Below the pieces are notes generated by a model. The model was not told the origin of the DNA and did not search any database. It worked only from the letters and a program-made list of their open reading frames with translations. Position numbers and translations under genes: made by a program. Source: Amborella trichopoda (lineage: Eukaryota > Streptophyta > Magnoliopsida > Amborellales > Amborellaceae). Taken from it: DNA of 64,000 bases. The DNA lies in contig NW_006499973.1 in the NCBI RefSeq assembly GCF_000471905.2, positions 2,983,218 to 3,047,217 of the forward strand, read 5' to 3'. Shown piece after piece: positions 1-10,130 of the stretch; the stretch's first letter is position 1, and every line of letters begins with the position of its first letter.

Positions 1-991
1 ATGTTGCAAGTTTATGAAGGGCAATGGAGATGGATTCACTGGGGAGGAAGTGAAGGTGGTATACACGTGCGAATGGGCCAGCTAGGGGAGGCATGTGTGG
101 AAGGGCATGCAAGAGGTATGCGCACAATAGATGGGGCATGCGTATGTGGCGGCGTGTTTAAGGTCATGCCACCGGGACCTGGGCAAAGCAGTTTTACATC
201 ATGCAGCCAGGATATGTGCTACAGTTTAAGGTCATGAAATTGGACCATTAGGCAAAGTAGTTTAGCGTCATGCGGTCAAGACGTGTGCTACAGTTTTAAG
301 ATTGTGCAACTAGACCATCCCGCGAAGCAGTTTAACGTCATGCAGCCAGGACGTGAACTACAGTTTAGGGTCATGCAACTGGATCGTTGTGCGAAGTAGT
401 TAACATCATGCGACTAGGATGTGTGCTACAGTTCAGGGTCATGCAATTGTACCATTGTGCAAAGTAGTTTATCGTCATGCGGTCAGGATGTGTGTTACAG
501 TATAGGGTCGTGCAACTGGACCGTTGTGCAAATTCATCATGTACGAGGTTAGTTCAGTGAGGGGTGAACTCATTGGGGGATGTGACTGGATGAGGCTCCA
601 TGGGGAATGAACCTGTGGGTGGAGGTCTGACTCACTGGGGATGAAAAATGGCCAAGACCATTTATGGACAGTGGGTTTAGATGATGAAGGTGGCCCAGTG
701 AGGGATGGTAAGCAAAAGCATACTTACTGGGGACTTAGGTGGTGATAGAAAGGTGATGAAGGTCACATTTTTTTGATATGCACACGAACAGGCCTACTAG
801 GGAAGGCATGCGTGAAAGTGCATGCATATGGTGTGTGTGCAGAGGCAGAAGGGCGGCGCTCTATGGTACAAGGATTGCACTCGGCAGTAGTCTGTAGAAG
901 ACAGACGTGCACAGTAGCAACATGTGGTGAGGGGCTCGCTCGACAACTTGCGTACAACAGCATTTTAAGATGGTGCCTTCGAGACCGTAAA
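1..991 (-). repeat. 3' untranslated region of T0 gypsy element
   Basis: This lies downstream of the T0 pol stop (minus strand). Positions 150-540 are degenerate repeats of a unit with a 'tttaaggtcatgcaactgga' core. The same repeat family recurs at 8330-9180 in element B and 59280-60060 in element E, which identifies it as T-family tail sequence. Positions 540-760 match the 'ccatggggaat' block at 9180-9260 and 60065-60120. The short open frames here follow the repeats and resemble no protein. The 3' LTR of T0 must lie left of the window. Confidence 0.7.
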
Positions 992-1689
992 TCATGGGTA
1001 GTACCTTTTCAAGCAACATCTGTTGATAGGAGGCATTGCCTCCTTCCCATCGGGGTAGGTCAATATGGAACCCCATTTGGAGACGCCTTCTTGATTACAA
1101 AAGGGCCTTCCCATTTTGGTTCAAACTTCCCCTTGTGTCGCCCATGCATAACGATCGACTACTTTTCTGATAGGACCAAGTCACCACGACTGAATGAGCA
1201 AACTTTGACTGACTTGTCAAAAGCCCTTTTCATCTTCCCTCGATGGAGTTCAAGGTTTTGCTTCCCTCGATGGAGTTCAAGGTTTTGCTGCGCTTCAAAT
1301 TTGTTCTTTTTACATACATCTAATTTTTTATAATGCAACTTAACCTATTCATCTTCTATCATATCATGATGTAAGGCGATACGAATGAATGAAGTTGGAT
1401 CTTGAGAGGTTGTATTGCTTCACTCCCATAAACTAAAGAATAGGGAGTAGAGTCGGTGGCACTATTGGTTGTAGTGCGATAAGCCCATGAAGCCTCGAGA
1501 AGCATCTCATGCCAATTTTTCCTCGTCTTCGACACCAATTTCCTCAGAACACTGCAAAGGGTCTTATTGAAGGCTTCGACCAAACAATTTGCCCGAGCGT
1601 GGTACATGGTAGAGTACTTCCCCTCAACGCCAAATTGGTTAACCAAGGGGTCGATGTATTGGCTTCTTAACGAGGGACCATTATCTGAT
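992..1689 (-). pseudogene. Integrase C-terminal half and end of pol, T0 element
   Basis: This is the C-terminal part of a Ty3/gypsy integrase plus the end of the polyprotein, which would insert element cDNA into nuclear DNA. On the minus strand the catalytic Ser-Asp-Asn-Gly block is at the extreme right edge (about 1676-1689). The stretch with the catalytic Glu follows (Glu codon 1575-1577, in a Val-Glu-Ala-Phe-Asn-Lys context), then the Trp-Ala-Tyr-Arg-Thr-Thr block near 1480. The family-typical C-terminal 'GPF..K' segment is near 1100, and the Lys-Tyr-Tyr-Pro-stop equivalent ends at 992. The frame breaks around 1360-1400, so it is dead. It stops abruptly at 1689 because element I is inserted there; the N-terminal half resumes at 30746. 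Confidence 0.85.
1685..1689. repeat. Target site duplication of element I, left copy
   Basis: CTGAT directly abuts the element-I LTR and is repeated at 30746-30750. Removing the insert and one copy restores the integrase reading frame of T0 across the junction. Confidence 0.88.
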
Positions 1690-2819
1690 TATTTATGATA
1701 CAAAATCCGACAGATTTGGAAATGAAGATCTCTCGAATCTGACACCTTAAACTTATGAAAATGAAGGAAATACAGTAGTAAAGAAAGTGAGACAGATCAA
1801 ATTCAGATTTGAGGCCAAATCTACCCGGAAGCGAGCAGATCTGCTCTCAGATCTGTGGCAGAGCGAGCATGATCCAAAAAAGTCCAAAATACGATTTTTA
1901 ATCAACTTAACTAAAACAGAACAAAAAAAATTAAAGTAACAAAATGAAAATAAAAAAAAGAAGGAAGAAATTGATACCGAACAGGGCCAGATGGCCCGAG
2001 ACACCCGAGCCATTTAGGGCCCGCCCGTATCAGAGCCAGTCCTCTTTTAACTCTCTCATCCAGATATTAGCCAGCCAATCCCTTTAGTATAGGGTGGTTG
2101 TGCCCTATAGATGGTTTTAGGCTCCCTCAAGTTTTAGGGTTGAAGTTCCAGGAGGCTAACTCTAGGGTTTCTCATCTAGTTGAAGTTCTAGCGTTTCCAT
2201 ATCTATCTCTCTAGGTTTTTTTTTCTCTCTCTCCAATCATATTTTTCATCCCCCCCAAATGACCACGGAAAGAGGTCTTATAGGGGTCAAAGCTTGTTGG
2301 AAAGGACATGCACGCATAACAAACCAAACCCTGGGTCAAAGATGCACATTTTGAGGGTCACAGATTTTAGCAGCACGAGTCGTGTCACCTGGGCGGCACT
2401 GGGCGTGCTACCCAAGGAAATTGAAAAAGTCAAAAATTGATTTGGGGCTGGTCGGAACTGGGCGACACGAGTCGTGTTGCTTGAGCGGCATAGGGCGTGT
2501 CGCCTGGGCTGCACGCCCCATGTCGCACACATCAATTTTGGTTGAAATTGAGTCTGATGTGTTCCTCAACTTCTAGTGAATCTCTCAGAGAAAATTTGGG
2601 TCAAAAAGGATTTTTTAATATTTTTAATGATTTATTTGGTAAAACAAGGCATTTACAAAAATCTAGGTCAAAACAGTGCATCTATAAAGTTATGGGCAGG
2701 CCAATTGGTTCCGGATCATAGGGTAGGCTATGTGAACTATGTATTTGGGTTTATTAGGTTAAGTATGGTCCTAATCAAGAAACAACAAAATTTGCAAGAT
2801 TTAAAATGGGGTGTCAACA
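1690..2819 (-). repeat. 3' LTR of element I
   Basis: The 1130-bp LTR aligns with 29658-30745 along its whole length, with about 12% mismatch over roughly 200 bp compared by eye. On the minus strand it starts with TGTTGACACC at 2819. It ends in TA rather than CA at 1690, consistent with a C-to-T change. It contains two copies of the hairpin motif with cgacacga/tcgtgt arms, near 2374 and 2462. A third, truncated copy of this LTR lies at 56185-56817. Confidence 0.87.
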
Positions 2820-2832
2820 GTTGCCCCTCTTT
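2820..2832 (-). other. Polypurine tract of element I
   Basis: On the minus strand this reads AAAGAGGGGCAAC, immediately before the LTR start TGTTG. It is a typical plus-strand primer for an LTR retroelement and fixes the element orientation as minus. Confidence 0.8.
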
Positions 2833-3565
2833 AGCACTCCCGATCTTTCGAGGGACAGGTAAGTGGCAAAGAAGTAGACACTTTGACGTTCCTTGTCAGG
2901 GGGCACACCAATTAATCTCTCCAAGTCATTGGGCTCACCTAGCTCACCCACCTAGGGCATTTTTCCTCCTAGGGTTTTCGGCTTGAGATGTTGATGAGTT
3001 ACACAAGCTTGAAACTCGAGTTGGATTTTTCTGGCCATGCCACTTAACTTCAGGGGTTTTCACAATTTGATTTTTTAACCCTGACATTTTCTTTGATCTC
3101 CTTAGGGTTTCCTAAGGCTTTCTATAGGGAAAGATTTTCTATAAGAAGAGACTTGTCTGACCAAATCCGAAGTGAGAGACAATGCAGAAACGTAGTAATC
3201 ACAGCAAACGTTGTAATCATCATATACAGGTGTCCAAGCTCCTTTGTTTTAAAATACTTTTTAGAAATTTTGAAAGTAGGGGGAGATTTGGAATAGAACC
3301 CGAAGCAGGGATAGGTTACGATTTTAACAAAGAAATTAAAGTTTTTGAAAACACAAGACATATAATCAAAATTTTGAAAAGAGGAAGATATTTCGAAAAT
3401 AAGGTTAGTTAGCCGTTTTAACTTTTGCAACCATAGAGCCCTCTAAGTAATTTAGCATTATGCAGCGATGGACCATACACCCGACCCTTTTACGTCATAT
3501 GAAGATAGATGTTTTTCATTGAACAGGGTGGTTGTGCCTTAAACACACTTGACCTTTTACGTCAT
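2833..3565. other. Element I internal DNA, non-coding
   Basis: No coding motif was seen in either strand; the short frames are AT-rich and unconserved. Positions 3485-3565 carry copies of a repeat with a 'tttacgtcatatg' core followed by 'gggtggttgtgcc'. The same repeat continues at 21305-21520 beyond element B. Confidence 0.6.
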
Positions 3566-3570
3566 ATGGG
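3566..3570. repeat. Target site duplication of element B, left copy
   Basis: ATGGG abuts the B LTR start TGGTTAGG and is repeated at 21300-21304 right after the LTR end TTCAAACA. An uninterrupted sister of the target site is present at about 21440-21480. Confidence 0.9.
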
Positions 3571-4379
3571 TGGTTAGGTGCCTCGATCTTGCCCTCCGAA
3601 TCCCTGGGGGATCAAACAACGTGTGTCTTGGGTTTTGGGAAAGACCTGGGACGTTTGTCAGATCGCTCTCTCGGGAACCTCATACCAAAAAGGGGGCAGG
3701 TATCACCAATCGGTAAGAGAGGAATTTAAAAGGTGGGTTTAGGACTTACTCGGGCTGACTAATGTGGGCACCCTTTTAGATCATGAAGAAAGCCCGCCAG
3801 TAATGAAACTAATTCGGAATTGCCTCCCTTGGCTCGTATTCTTCTTATTTTCTGTTTTTCTGCAATCACAAACATATATGGCAAAGGTTACGGGACGGGT
3901 GGGTCAGACCTCACCCTTTTCCTCTCTGATGAGTGTACATAAGCATGCACATTTAAGAAGGAAAAAGAAAGACGTGGGGAGAGAAGAATTCGAACAAGCG
4001 AGAGGATCAGAGCAATGATTAAGCTAATGGATATTTGGCTTCACATGGTAGCAAAAAGGACTAGGTAACTAAGATCGGCTCACAGGATCACTACTAGATG
4101 TTATTACCAATATCGACTAGCTAGGCACGATGGTCGGTTTGTCGTGGTAGTAAAGTTGTCCAAGTATTCTTGACACAACACATTATGGTTAGACAACAGG
4201 ACTATCATGAGAGGCTAACCTCATTCCCTTTTAGTCGAACAATAGAGTAGCAGAGTAGGGGTTAAAAAGAAGAAGGGAACAGACATAAGGAGAGAGAAGA
4301 AGGAAGAAAGGAGGGAGAAAAAGCAGTTGCCGCTAGACATTGCCGACTATATTAGAAGATGGGAGAGAGAGGAAAAGAA

Positions 4380-4740
4380 CCAACTGGCACTAGGTCTCAC
4401 CAATAGATAGAAGAAGAGAGAGAAAGCCAACCGGTGCTAGGTCTCACCAGTTGACAGAAGAAGAGAGAGAAGGCCAATCGGTGCTAGGTCTCATCAGTTG
4501 GCAGAAGAAGAGAAGGGAAAAGACCAACTGGAACTAGGTCTCGCTGACTGATAGACAAAGAGAGAGAAGACCAACCAACGCGAGGTCTCACTGACTGATA
4601 GAGGAAGAGAGAGAAAATCAACTAGCGTTAAGTCTCGCCGACTGATAGACAAAGGGAGAGAAGAACAACCAATGTTAGCTCCCATCGATTGTTAGAGGAA
4701 GAGCGAGAAAACCAACCGGTGCTAGGTCTTGCCAATTGAT
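4380..4740. repeat. LTR minisatellite, unit about 48 bp
   Basis: There are about seven degenerate copies of a unit that alternates a purine stretch (gaagaagagagag) with 'ccaaccggtgctaggtctc' and a partial inverted partner 'accagttgac'. Each unit can thus form a weak hairpin. The same array is at 19230-19700 and, inverted, at 63265-63740. Confidence 0.75.
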
Positions 4741-4758
4741 AGATGAAGAGAGAGAGAA

Positions 4759-4790
<32 letters not shown>

Positions 4791-4890
4791 AGGAGATAAG
4801 AGATAGAGAAGGAGAGAAGAGAAAGAGAAGAGAGAGCAAGAGAGAGAGGATGAGAGAAGAGAGAAAAGAGAGAGGGAACGAGAGAAAAAG
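4741..4890. repeat. GA-rich microsatellite in LTR
   Basis: This is an almost pure purine (GA)n run with interruptions. It is conserved in position in the LTR copies at 19690-19830 and, as CT, at 62905-63265. The Arg-Glu-rich and Ser-Leu-rich frames across it are artefacts of the repeat. Confidence 0.85.
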
Positions 4891-5052
4891 TTGCCTGCTC
4901 AAAGGGTATCAGCCCTTTTCCTCTCTCTCCTCGCTCTCTCTCCGAGATATACTCACAGGCTCAAGCAAGGGATCAAAATTTTATTGAATCTTCAAAGAAT
5001 CCACTCAAGATCAAGAGGTGGTGGGGTGTATTTTTTTAACAGTGAGGCAGTG

Positions 5053-5065
5053 CCTGTTTATATAG
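5053..5065 (-). promoter_or_regulatory. LTR TATA box, element B 3' LTR
   Basis: On the minus strand this reads CTATATAAACAGG, in the element's sense direction. The same box lies at 19983-19995, and a variant is at 62807-62820 in F. Conserved position across LTR copies supports it as the element's core promoter. Confidence 0.7.
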
Positions 5066-6360
5066 AGTTGAGCCCAAACATCGGTGGATTGATCAAAATT
5101 AGACCTAATTACTGAAAATTAAGATTTAATTGAATTAAAAGAAATTCTAAAAATGGGTGCAAAAACACTATTTTGCGTCGGCTTAACAATGTGTAGAATT
5201 CCAAAACATGTCCTTGTGGATGCCCGAGAACTTGCGTGATCTTCTGTGGCTGACCTAGGATTGTTATGATGCCCGTTTGATCGAAAGATTATTGTTTTCT
5301 TGTAGGGATTAATATGACAATTTTTTTGATACCAACTTCGAGTCATGTATCATGTTTTTTAGTCATGATCACGAGACTTGAAATTTGGTTGAATCTTGGA
5401 AACTTTGAATCGATAGTGTGGCCTTTTCTTAATTTTTTTCTATGATTTATTACTCGTAACACACTAAGCATGTCATCACGATCGCATGGCAACAATCGGA
5501 ACGCGATTTGGAGCCCGAACAAAGATTTCACAATTTTTGAGTTTTTGTCGGAATTTAGAATCCGACGACCAAAATTTCAATAACCTCATCGGCTTCATGC
5601 ATGAAATCTGACCGTCCATCATCTATGTTGTTCAGTCCAATGATAGCCCTGAACCGTATGCACACAATGGAATTGGTTTGGCATCGATCCGTTAAACGAG
5701 CGTCGAGATTCCGTTCATCAAGGGAGGTGTGTCGCAGCTGAATTTTCTACAACTTCTTCACAGAATGGCAACGTCTCTCTAGGTTTTCTCCTAGCTCAAA
5801 TATCGTCTCGAGGCGTGCCACATATTGAATTGTTCGTCTAGATGAGATGAATACGCTCACCAAATTTAGGAGCGATCTGATTTGGAATGAGTGAGTAGCA
5901 GGCCCCAAAAGTGACTGCCCGTGATTGTAAAAATAACCACCTTTAATGGTGTTTTGGTGTAGTGAGGCCATACGGGAATAGTCTTCGACCTCTCCTGTTT
6001 CAATGTTTTGCTCATATCTTTGTTTTGGAGTGTCTGATCATGTCGATACTTGACCCATAGGGATTTTTTACCATGTCGGATCCAATGGTGGTGGTCCCAC
6101 AGGGATTTGAGACACCAAAAATGTAGCTCCAGTTGTAGGGTCCATTTCAGGGTGCTGGAGGCCAATTTTTCGAAAATTGTTTCTTTGTGTTCACTACCTT
6201 AAACATGTCTGATCGTGGCACGTAGTCTTTCGAAGTACTGATGACGATTTTGAGCAATTCTGCGGCCATTCTGAGACTTTCAAGAATTTTTCACTGTTTT
6301 GTATGCTTTATTGACTTGCTTGCTACCAGGGACCAAGGTGATGAAAAATACGTTCAAACA

Positions 6361-6380
6361 GGTTGCCCCACCAAATGTTG
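6361..6380 (-). other. Probable polypurine tract region of element B
   Basis: The minus strand upstream of the 3' LTR reads TTTGGTGGGGCAACC, a purine-biased run of the kind that primes plus-strand synthesis. The equivalent block follows the E LTR at 57932-57950, so it is conserved. Confidence 0.5.
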
Positions 6381-6789
6381 TGCTTCAAGAGAAGCGAGAA
6401 GGACAATCATTTGGAAAGTTTCCTTCGGCTTTTACTTTTTTCCTTCTTAGCCACAAGACCATGTGAACGCCGAGGAGATTCACGTAATGGTGTAACTAGG
6501 CTGCTCAAACGTAACGATGCGTCCGTGGAGACTTTAGCTGAAGAAGAGACTTTTTTGGCGGCATTTGTTTGCTAGTACACCAGATTTACTTTTGACAGTC
6601 AGAGTACCACTATTGGTCTCGTCTACCAAGTCCAGTCGAGGGCAGATTCTATTGACCAATCTCGAAGGTCTAATCGTGCCTGCTAGGCAAGCTGAAGTAT
6701 CTGGCAGGTTCTGCCCTGGCTTTGTCGGTTTCTGCCTTGAAAGGATGATGACTGGGCTACTTTGTCACCTAGCCTCATGGAGAGAGGGG

Positions 6790-7225
6790 TCTATACAAGA
6801 AGAAGAAGTCATGCACACTCCATGCATGGGGAGGAGGTCTATAAGAGAGGGAGAAGGCATGCACACTCCATGCATGGGGAGGAGGTCTATAAGAGAAGGA
6901 GAAGGCATGCGCACCACATGCATGGGGAGGAGGTCTATAAGATAAGGAGAAGACATGCACACTCCATTCATGGGGAGGAGGTCTATAAGAGAAGGGAAAG
7001 GCATGCACACTCCATGCGTGGGGAGGAGGTCTGTAAGAGAAGGAGAAGGCATGCAGACTCCATTCATGGGCAGGAGGTCTAAAAGAGAAGGAGATGGCAT
7101 GCATACTCCATGCATGGGGAGGAGGTCTACAAGAGAAGGAGAAGGCATGCATAATCCATGCATGGGGAGGAGGTCTATAAGAGAAGGAGAAGGCATGCAC
7201 ATTCCATGCATGGCGAGAAGGTCCT
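6790..7225. repeat. 48-bp tandem repeat, about 9 copies
   Basis: The unit begins ggaggaggtctataagagaa and contains the palindrome catgcatg. Because 48 is a multiple of three, long stop-free frames run through the array on both strands as 16-residue repeats. None resembles a known protein, and the array is not found elsewhere in the window, so the frames are treated as artefacts. Confidence 0.9.
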
Positions 7226-7263
7226 TGAAGAAGGGATAATGACTGGGCACCAAGCCCTAAGAA

Positions 7264-7905
7264 AGATGTCGATTGAGCTACTTGTTCACCAAGAATTGAA
7301 GAAGGATGTCGGATGGGCTACCTATTCACCCAGGACTGAAGAGGGATGTTGACTAGGCTACCTATTCACCCAGAACTGAAGAAGGATGTCGACTGAGCTA
7401 CCTATTCATCCAGGACTGAAGAGGGACATCGATTGAGCTACCTATTCACTCAGGATTGAAGAGGGACGTCGATTGGGCTACCTATTCACCTAGGACTGAA
7501 GAAGGATGTCGAATGGGCTACCTGTTCACCCAGGACTTAAGAAGGAAGTTAGCTGGGCTACCTGTTCACCCAAGACTAAAGAGGGATGTCCACTGGGCTA
7601 CTTATTCACCCAAGACTGAAGAGGGACATTGACTGAGCTACATATTCACCCAGGACTGAAGAAGGATGTCGACTGGGCTGCCTGTTAACTTAGGACTAAT
7701 GAAGGAAGTCGGTTGGGCTACCTATTCACCCAGGACCGAAGAAGGAAGTCGACTGGGTTGCCTATTCATCCAGGACTGAAGAAGGACGTCAGCTGGGCTA
7801 CTTGTTCACCCAGGACTGAAGAGGGATGTCGATTGGGCTACCTATTCACCCAAGATTGAAGAAGGATGTCGACTGGGCTGCCTGCTCACCCAGGACTAAA
7901 GAAGG
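7264..7905. repeat. 40-bp tandem repeat, about 16 copies
   Basis: The unit contains gatgtcgactgggctaccta followed by ttcacccaggactgaagaag. The period of 40 is regular with few indels. It follows the 48-bp array directly and is seen only in this copy of the T-family tail. Confidence 0.9.
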
Positions 7906-8329
7906 AATGCCTGGGGATGATTTTAATGTGTATGCCCTGTTGGACATGTTGACGATGAAGGAAGTGCGTGTTGAAGTAACCTGTGGAAGCGAATGTTGCA
8001 TCAACCTATTTATTGGTCTAAGAGACCTTTGCGAATTTTCCCTTGAACTTGGGAAGCGGTGTCTTAGAGACAAATTTCACCAACTTCTTTTTTCTTTTTG
8101 GGGGGTTCTTTTACCCATGACCTTTCAGCAATGTCCATCCTTTTTGTTCATTTTCACTCACGAAGCCCTTTCGGGTTTTCACTGTGCCTAGTTTTTATTC
8201 ACAGAACTCTTTTACTCATGGTTTTGTGACCATGAGAGTTCATCATTTTTACTCATAGTGTTCCCTTGTTCCAGTATACACCATGCCCGTTATTTATTTT
8301 CTTTTTTTTGGTGAGGGTGTATTTAGGAC

Positions 8330-9180
8330 CATGCCTCCAAGACCCATGCAAAACAGTTTAACATCATGCAGCCTGGACGTGTGCTATTGTTTAAGGTCAT
8401 ATAGCTAGACCGTAATAGTGATGGATGGCAGTCTATGAAGGCCACGGAGTGAGTATGGTGGTGGTTTGGCTCACTTGGAGAGATGGCTCAAGGCTACCCA
8501 TGAGAGATGGGTGATGTATGAAAGGTGAATGGATGATGGGGACCCATTAACTTACAACGAGTATGGATGACGGGATGATTCGCCATTTTATGAGCATGGG
8601 AGACACACTAGAGGATGATGTAGGTGATACGTGCACACTAACAAGTAGGTTAGGAAAGATGTGTGTGAAAGTGCACGTAAAGGCGTGTGTGCATATGTGG
8701 GGACGACCTGGGCAAGGTAGTTTATTGTCATGCGGTTAGGATGTGTATTATGGTTTAAGGTAATATAGTTGGACCATGGTTATTTAGTTTTAAAGTCATA
8801 CAACTAGGACCATGTAGTTTAAAATCGTGCAACTTGACCTCCGCTACAGTTTAAAGTCATATGGTTCGGACCATGGTGTTGTGTAGTTTAACGTCATACG
8901 ACCGGGATGTAGACTATGGTTTAAGGGCATATAGTTTGGATCATGCAGTTTAAGGTCGTGCAACTAGACCACCGCTACAGTTTAAGGTCATCTAGATCGG
9001 ACCGTGGTTAAAGCCATACAACTTAGGACCATGCAGTTTAAGGTCGTGCAACTGGACTTCCGCTACAGTTTAAGGTCGTATAGTTTGGACCGTGGAGTTT
9101 AGGGTTGTGCGTCTAGACCAGGGCTGTGTAGTTTAATGTCATGCAGCACGGACTGTTGTGTGGATTGCCATATAGTTGGA
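8330..9180. repeat. Degenerate 'tttaaggtcat' repeat block
   Basis: Repeats with an approximately 30- and 60-bp rhythm consist of 'cagtttaaggtcgtgcaact' and 'gaccatg' segments. Orthologous blocks occur at 150-540 and 59280-60060. No coding content was seen. Confidence 0.75.
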
Positions 9181-9785
9181 GCTCCATGGGGAATAGGCTT
9201 GTGGATGATAATCTGACTCCCTGGGGATAACATGGTTAAGACCATTCACAAACTGAGGGCCAAGTGGAAATGGTGACCCAATGAAGTATGATCAGCAGAA
9301 GTGGACCTTACTGTGGTTTTTAAGGGGGTAAAGCACTCTCTGGGGTGAAAGATGAGACTTTATGACCAGTAACATGACTCCCTGGGGATAAGGTAGCTTA
9401 GTGTGAAGCTGACCTATTGGGTATTGGGGAAGTGAGAATGACACTAGCTTCATTGAGGATGAAGGGCCACAGTATGGGTGTGACTCCTAGTGGGGAATGA
9501 GGGACAACTGCTGACTCCATTGTGGTGGTCACAGTTTAGGTGCAACAGCCTGGGTGCAAGTCCACTTAAGATAGTGGTAGAGCACACACTGCTTGAAATA
9601 CAGCTAGCGCCATGTGTAGCGCTGATGGTTTGTGGCAAATTTTCAACCGGCTCTGAGTTTTCACAACACAACCGGTGCTGAGTTATAACACAGCTGGCAC
9701 TGTTCAACTGGCGTTGTGAATGACCCGTGATATTATCTGAAGTCAACTGGTGTTGAGTTAATCGACAGTAGGGTCGTTTCGCAGA

Positions 9786-9990
9786 CACACCCGGCGCTAA
9801 GTCAAATGACGCTAAGGCTGTATTTGGAAATACACCAGGCGCTAAGTCAACCAGCGCTAAGGTTGTATTTGGAAATACACCTGGAGCTACGTCAACCAGC
9901 ACTAAGCTTGTAATTGGAAATACACTCGGCGCTAAGTCAACTGACGCTAGGGTTGCTTTTGAAAATCCACCCGGCGTTGCGCCAATCGAC
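9786..9990. repeat. 45-bp tandem repeat with hairpin-like arms, about 5 copies
   Basis: The unit pairs ggcgctaagtcaa with ccagcgctaagg and then ttgtatttggaaatacac. The arms ggcgct and agcgc(t/c) are complementary, so each unit can fold. The period is divisible by three, which explains the long minus-strand open frame with 15-residue repeats across it. Confidence 0.8.
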
Positions 9991-10117
9991 GCTAGGGATG
10001 GATTGATGAGAGTTACCTCGGGCCTCATGTAAAGCCAGACCTGGCTTGTTATCGCTTGGCTTACCTTGGACGCAACTGGACTTCCCAATGTATGAGGGGC
10101 ATTCGAGGGCAGTGTAG

Positions 10118-10130
10118 TCTATATAAGGGG
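10118..10130 (+). promoter_or_regulatory. Antisense TATA box in 3' tail of element B
   Basis: TCTATATAAGGGG is followed by TAAAATC on the plus strand, opposite to gag-pol. The surrounding 60 bp, including the preceding 'gaggggcatt' block, are conserved at 61028-61041 in element E. It could drive an antisense transcript through the tail toward pol. No open frame of clear meaning follows. Confidence 0.45.

Larger units (their letters stand above)
3571..6360 (-). repeat. 3' LTR of element B (T-family LTR)
   Basis: The 2790-bp LTR runs from TG to CA and aligns with 18467-21299 throughout; by eye the two differ at roughly 13% of positions in a 230-bp sample. Further copies are at 41547-44294 (C), 51042-52866 (D, internally deleted), 56818-57931 (E, truncated) and 61499 onward (F, inverted). 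On the minus strand it starts TGTTTGAACG at 6360. Confidence 0.9.

Noticed and set aside
773-1333. 186-codon plus-strand frame
   Set aside because: It runs antisense to the T0 integrase tail and contains a 26-bp local duplication; no protein-like features.
4675-4987. Arg/Glu-rich and Ser/Leu-rich frames
   Set aside because: They are translations of the (GA)n tract in the LTR, present on both strands.
6765-7253. 162-codon minus-strand frame and parallel plus-strand frames with 16-residue repeats
   Set aside because: They follow a 48-bp DNA repeat whose length is a multiple of three. No start context, no conservation in sister tails, and equal openness on both strands.
7264-7905. Regular repeat array considered as CRISPR-like
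   Set aside because: Units are contiguous with no unique spacers; this is a plant minisatellite.
9450-10088. 212-codon minus-strand frame with 15-residue repeats
   Set aside because: It is produced by the 45-bp array in the element tail, and the equivalent position in element E has a different 79-bp array without a matching frame.
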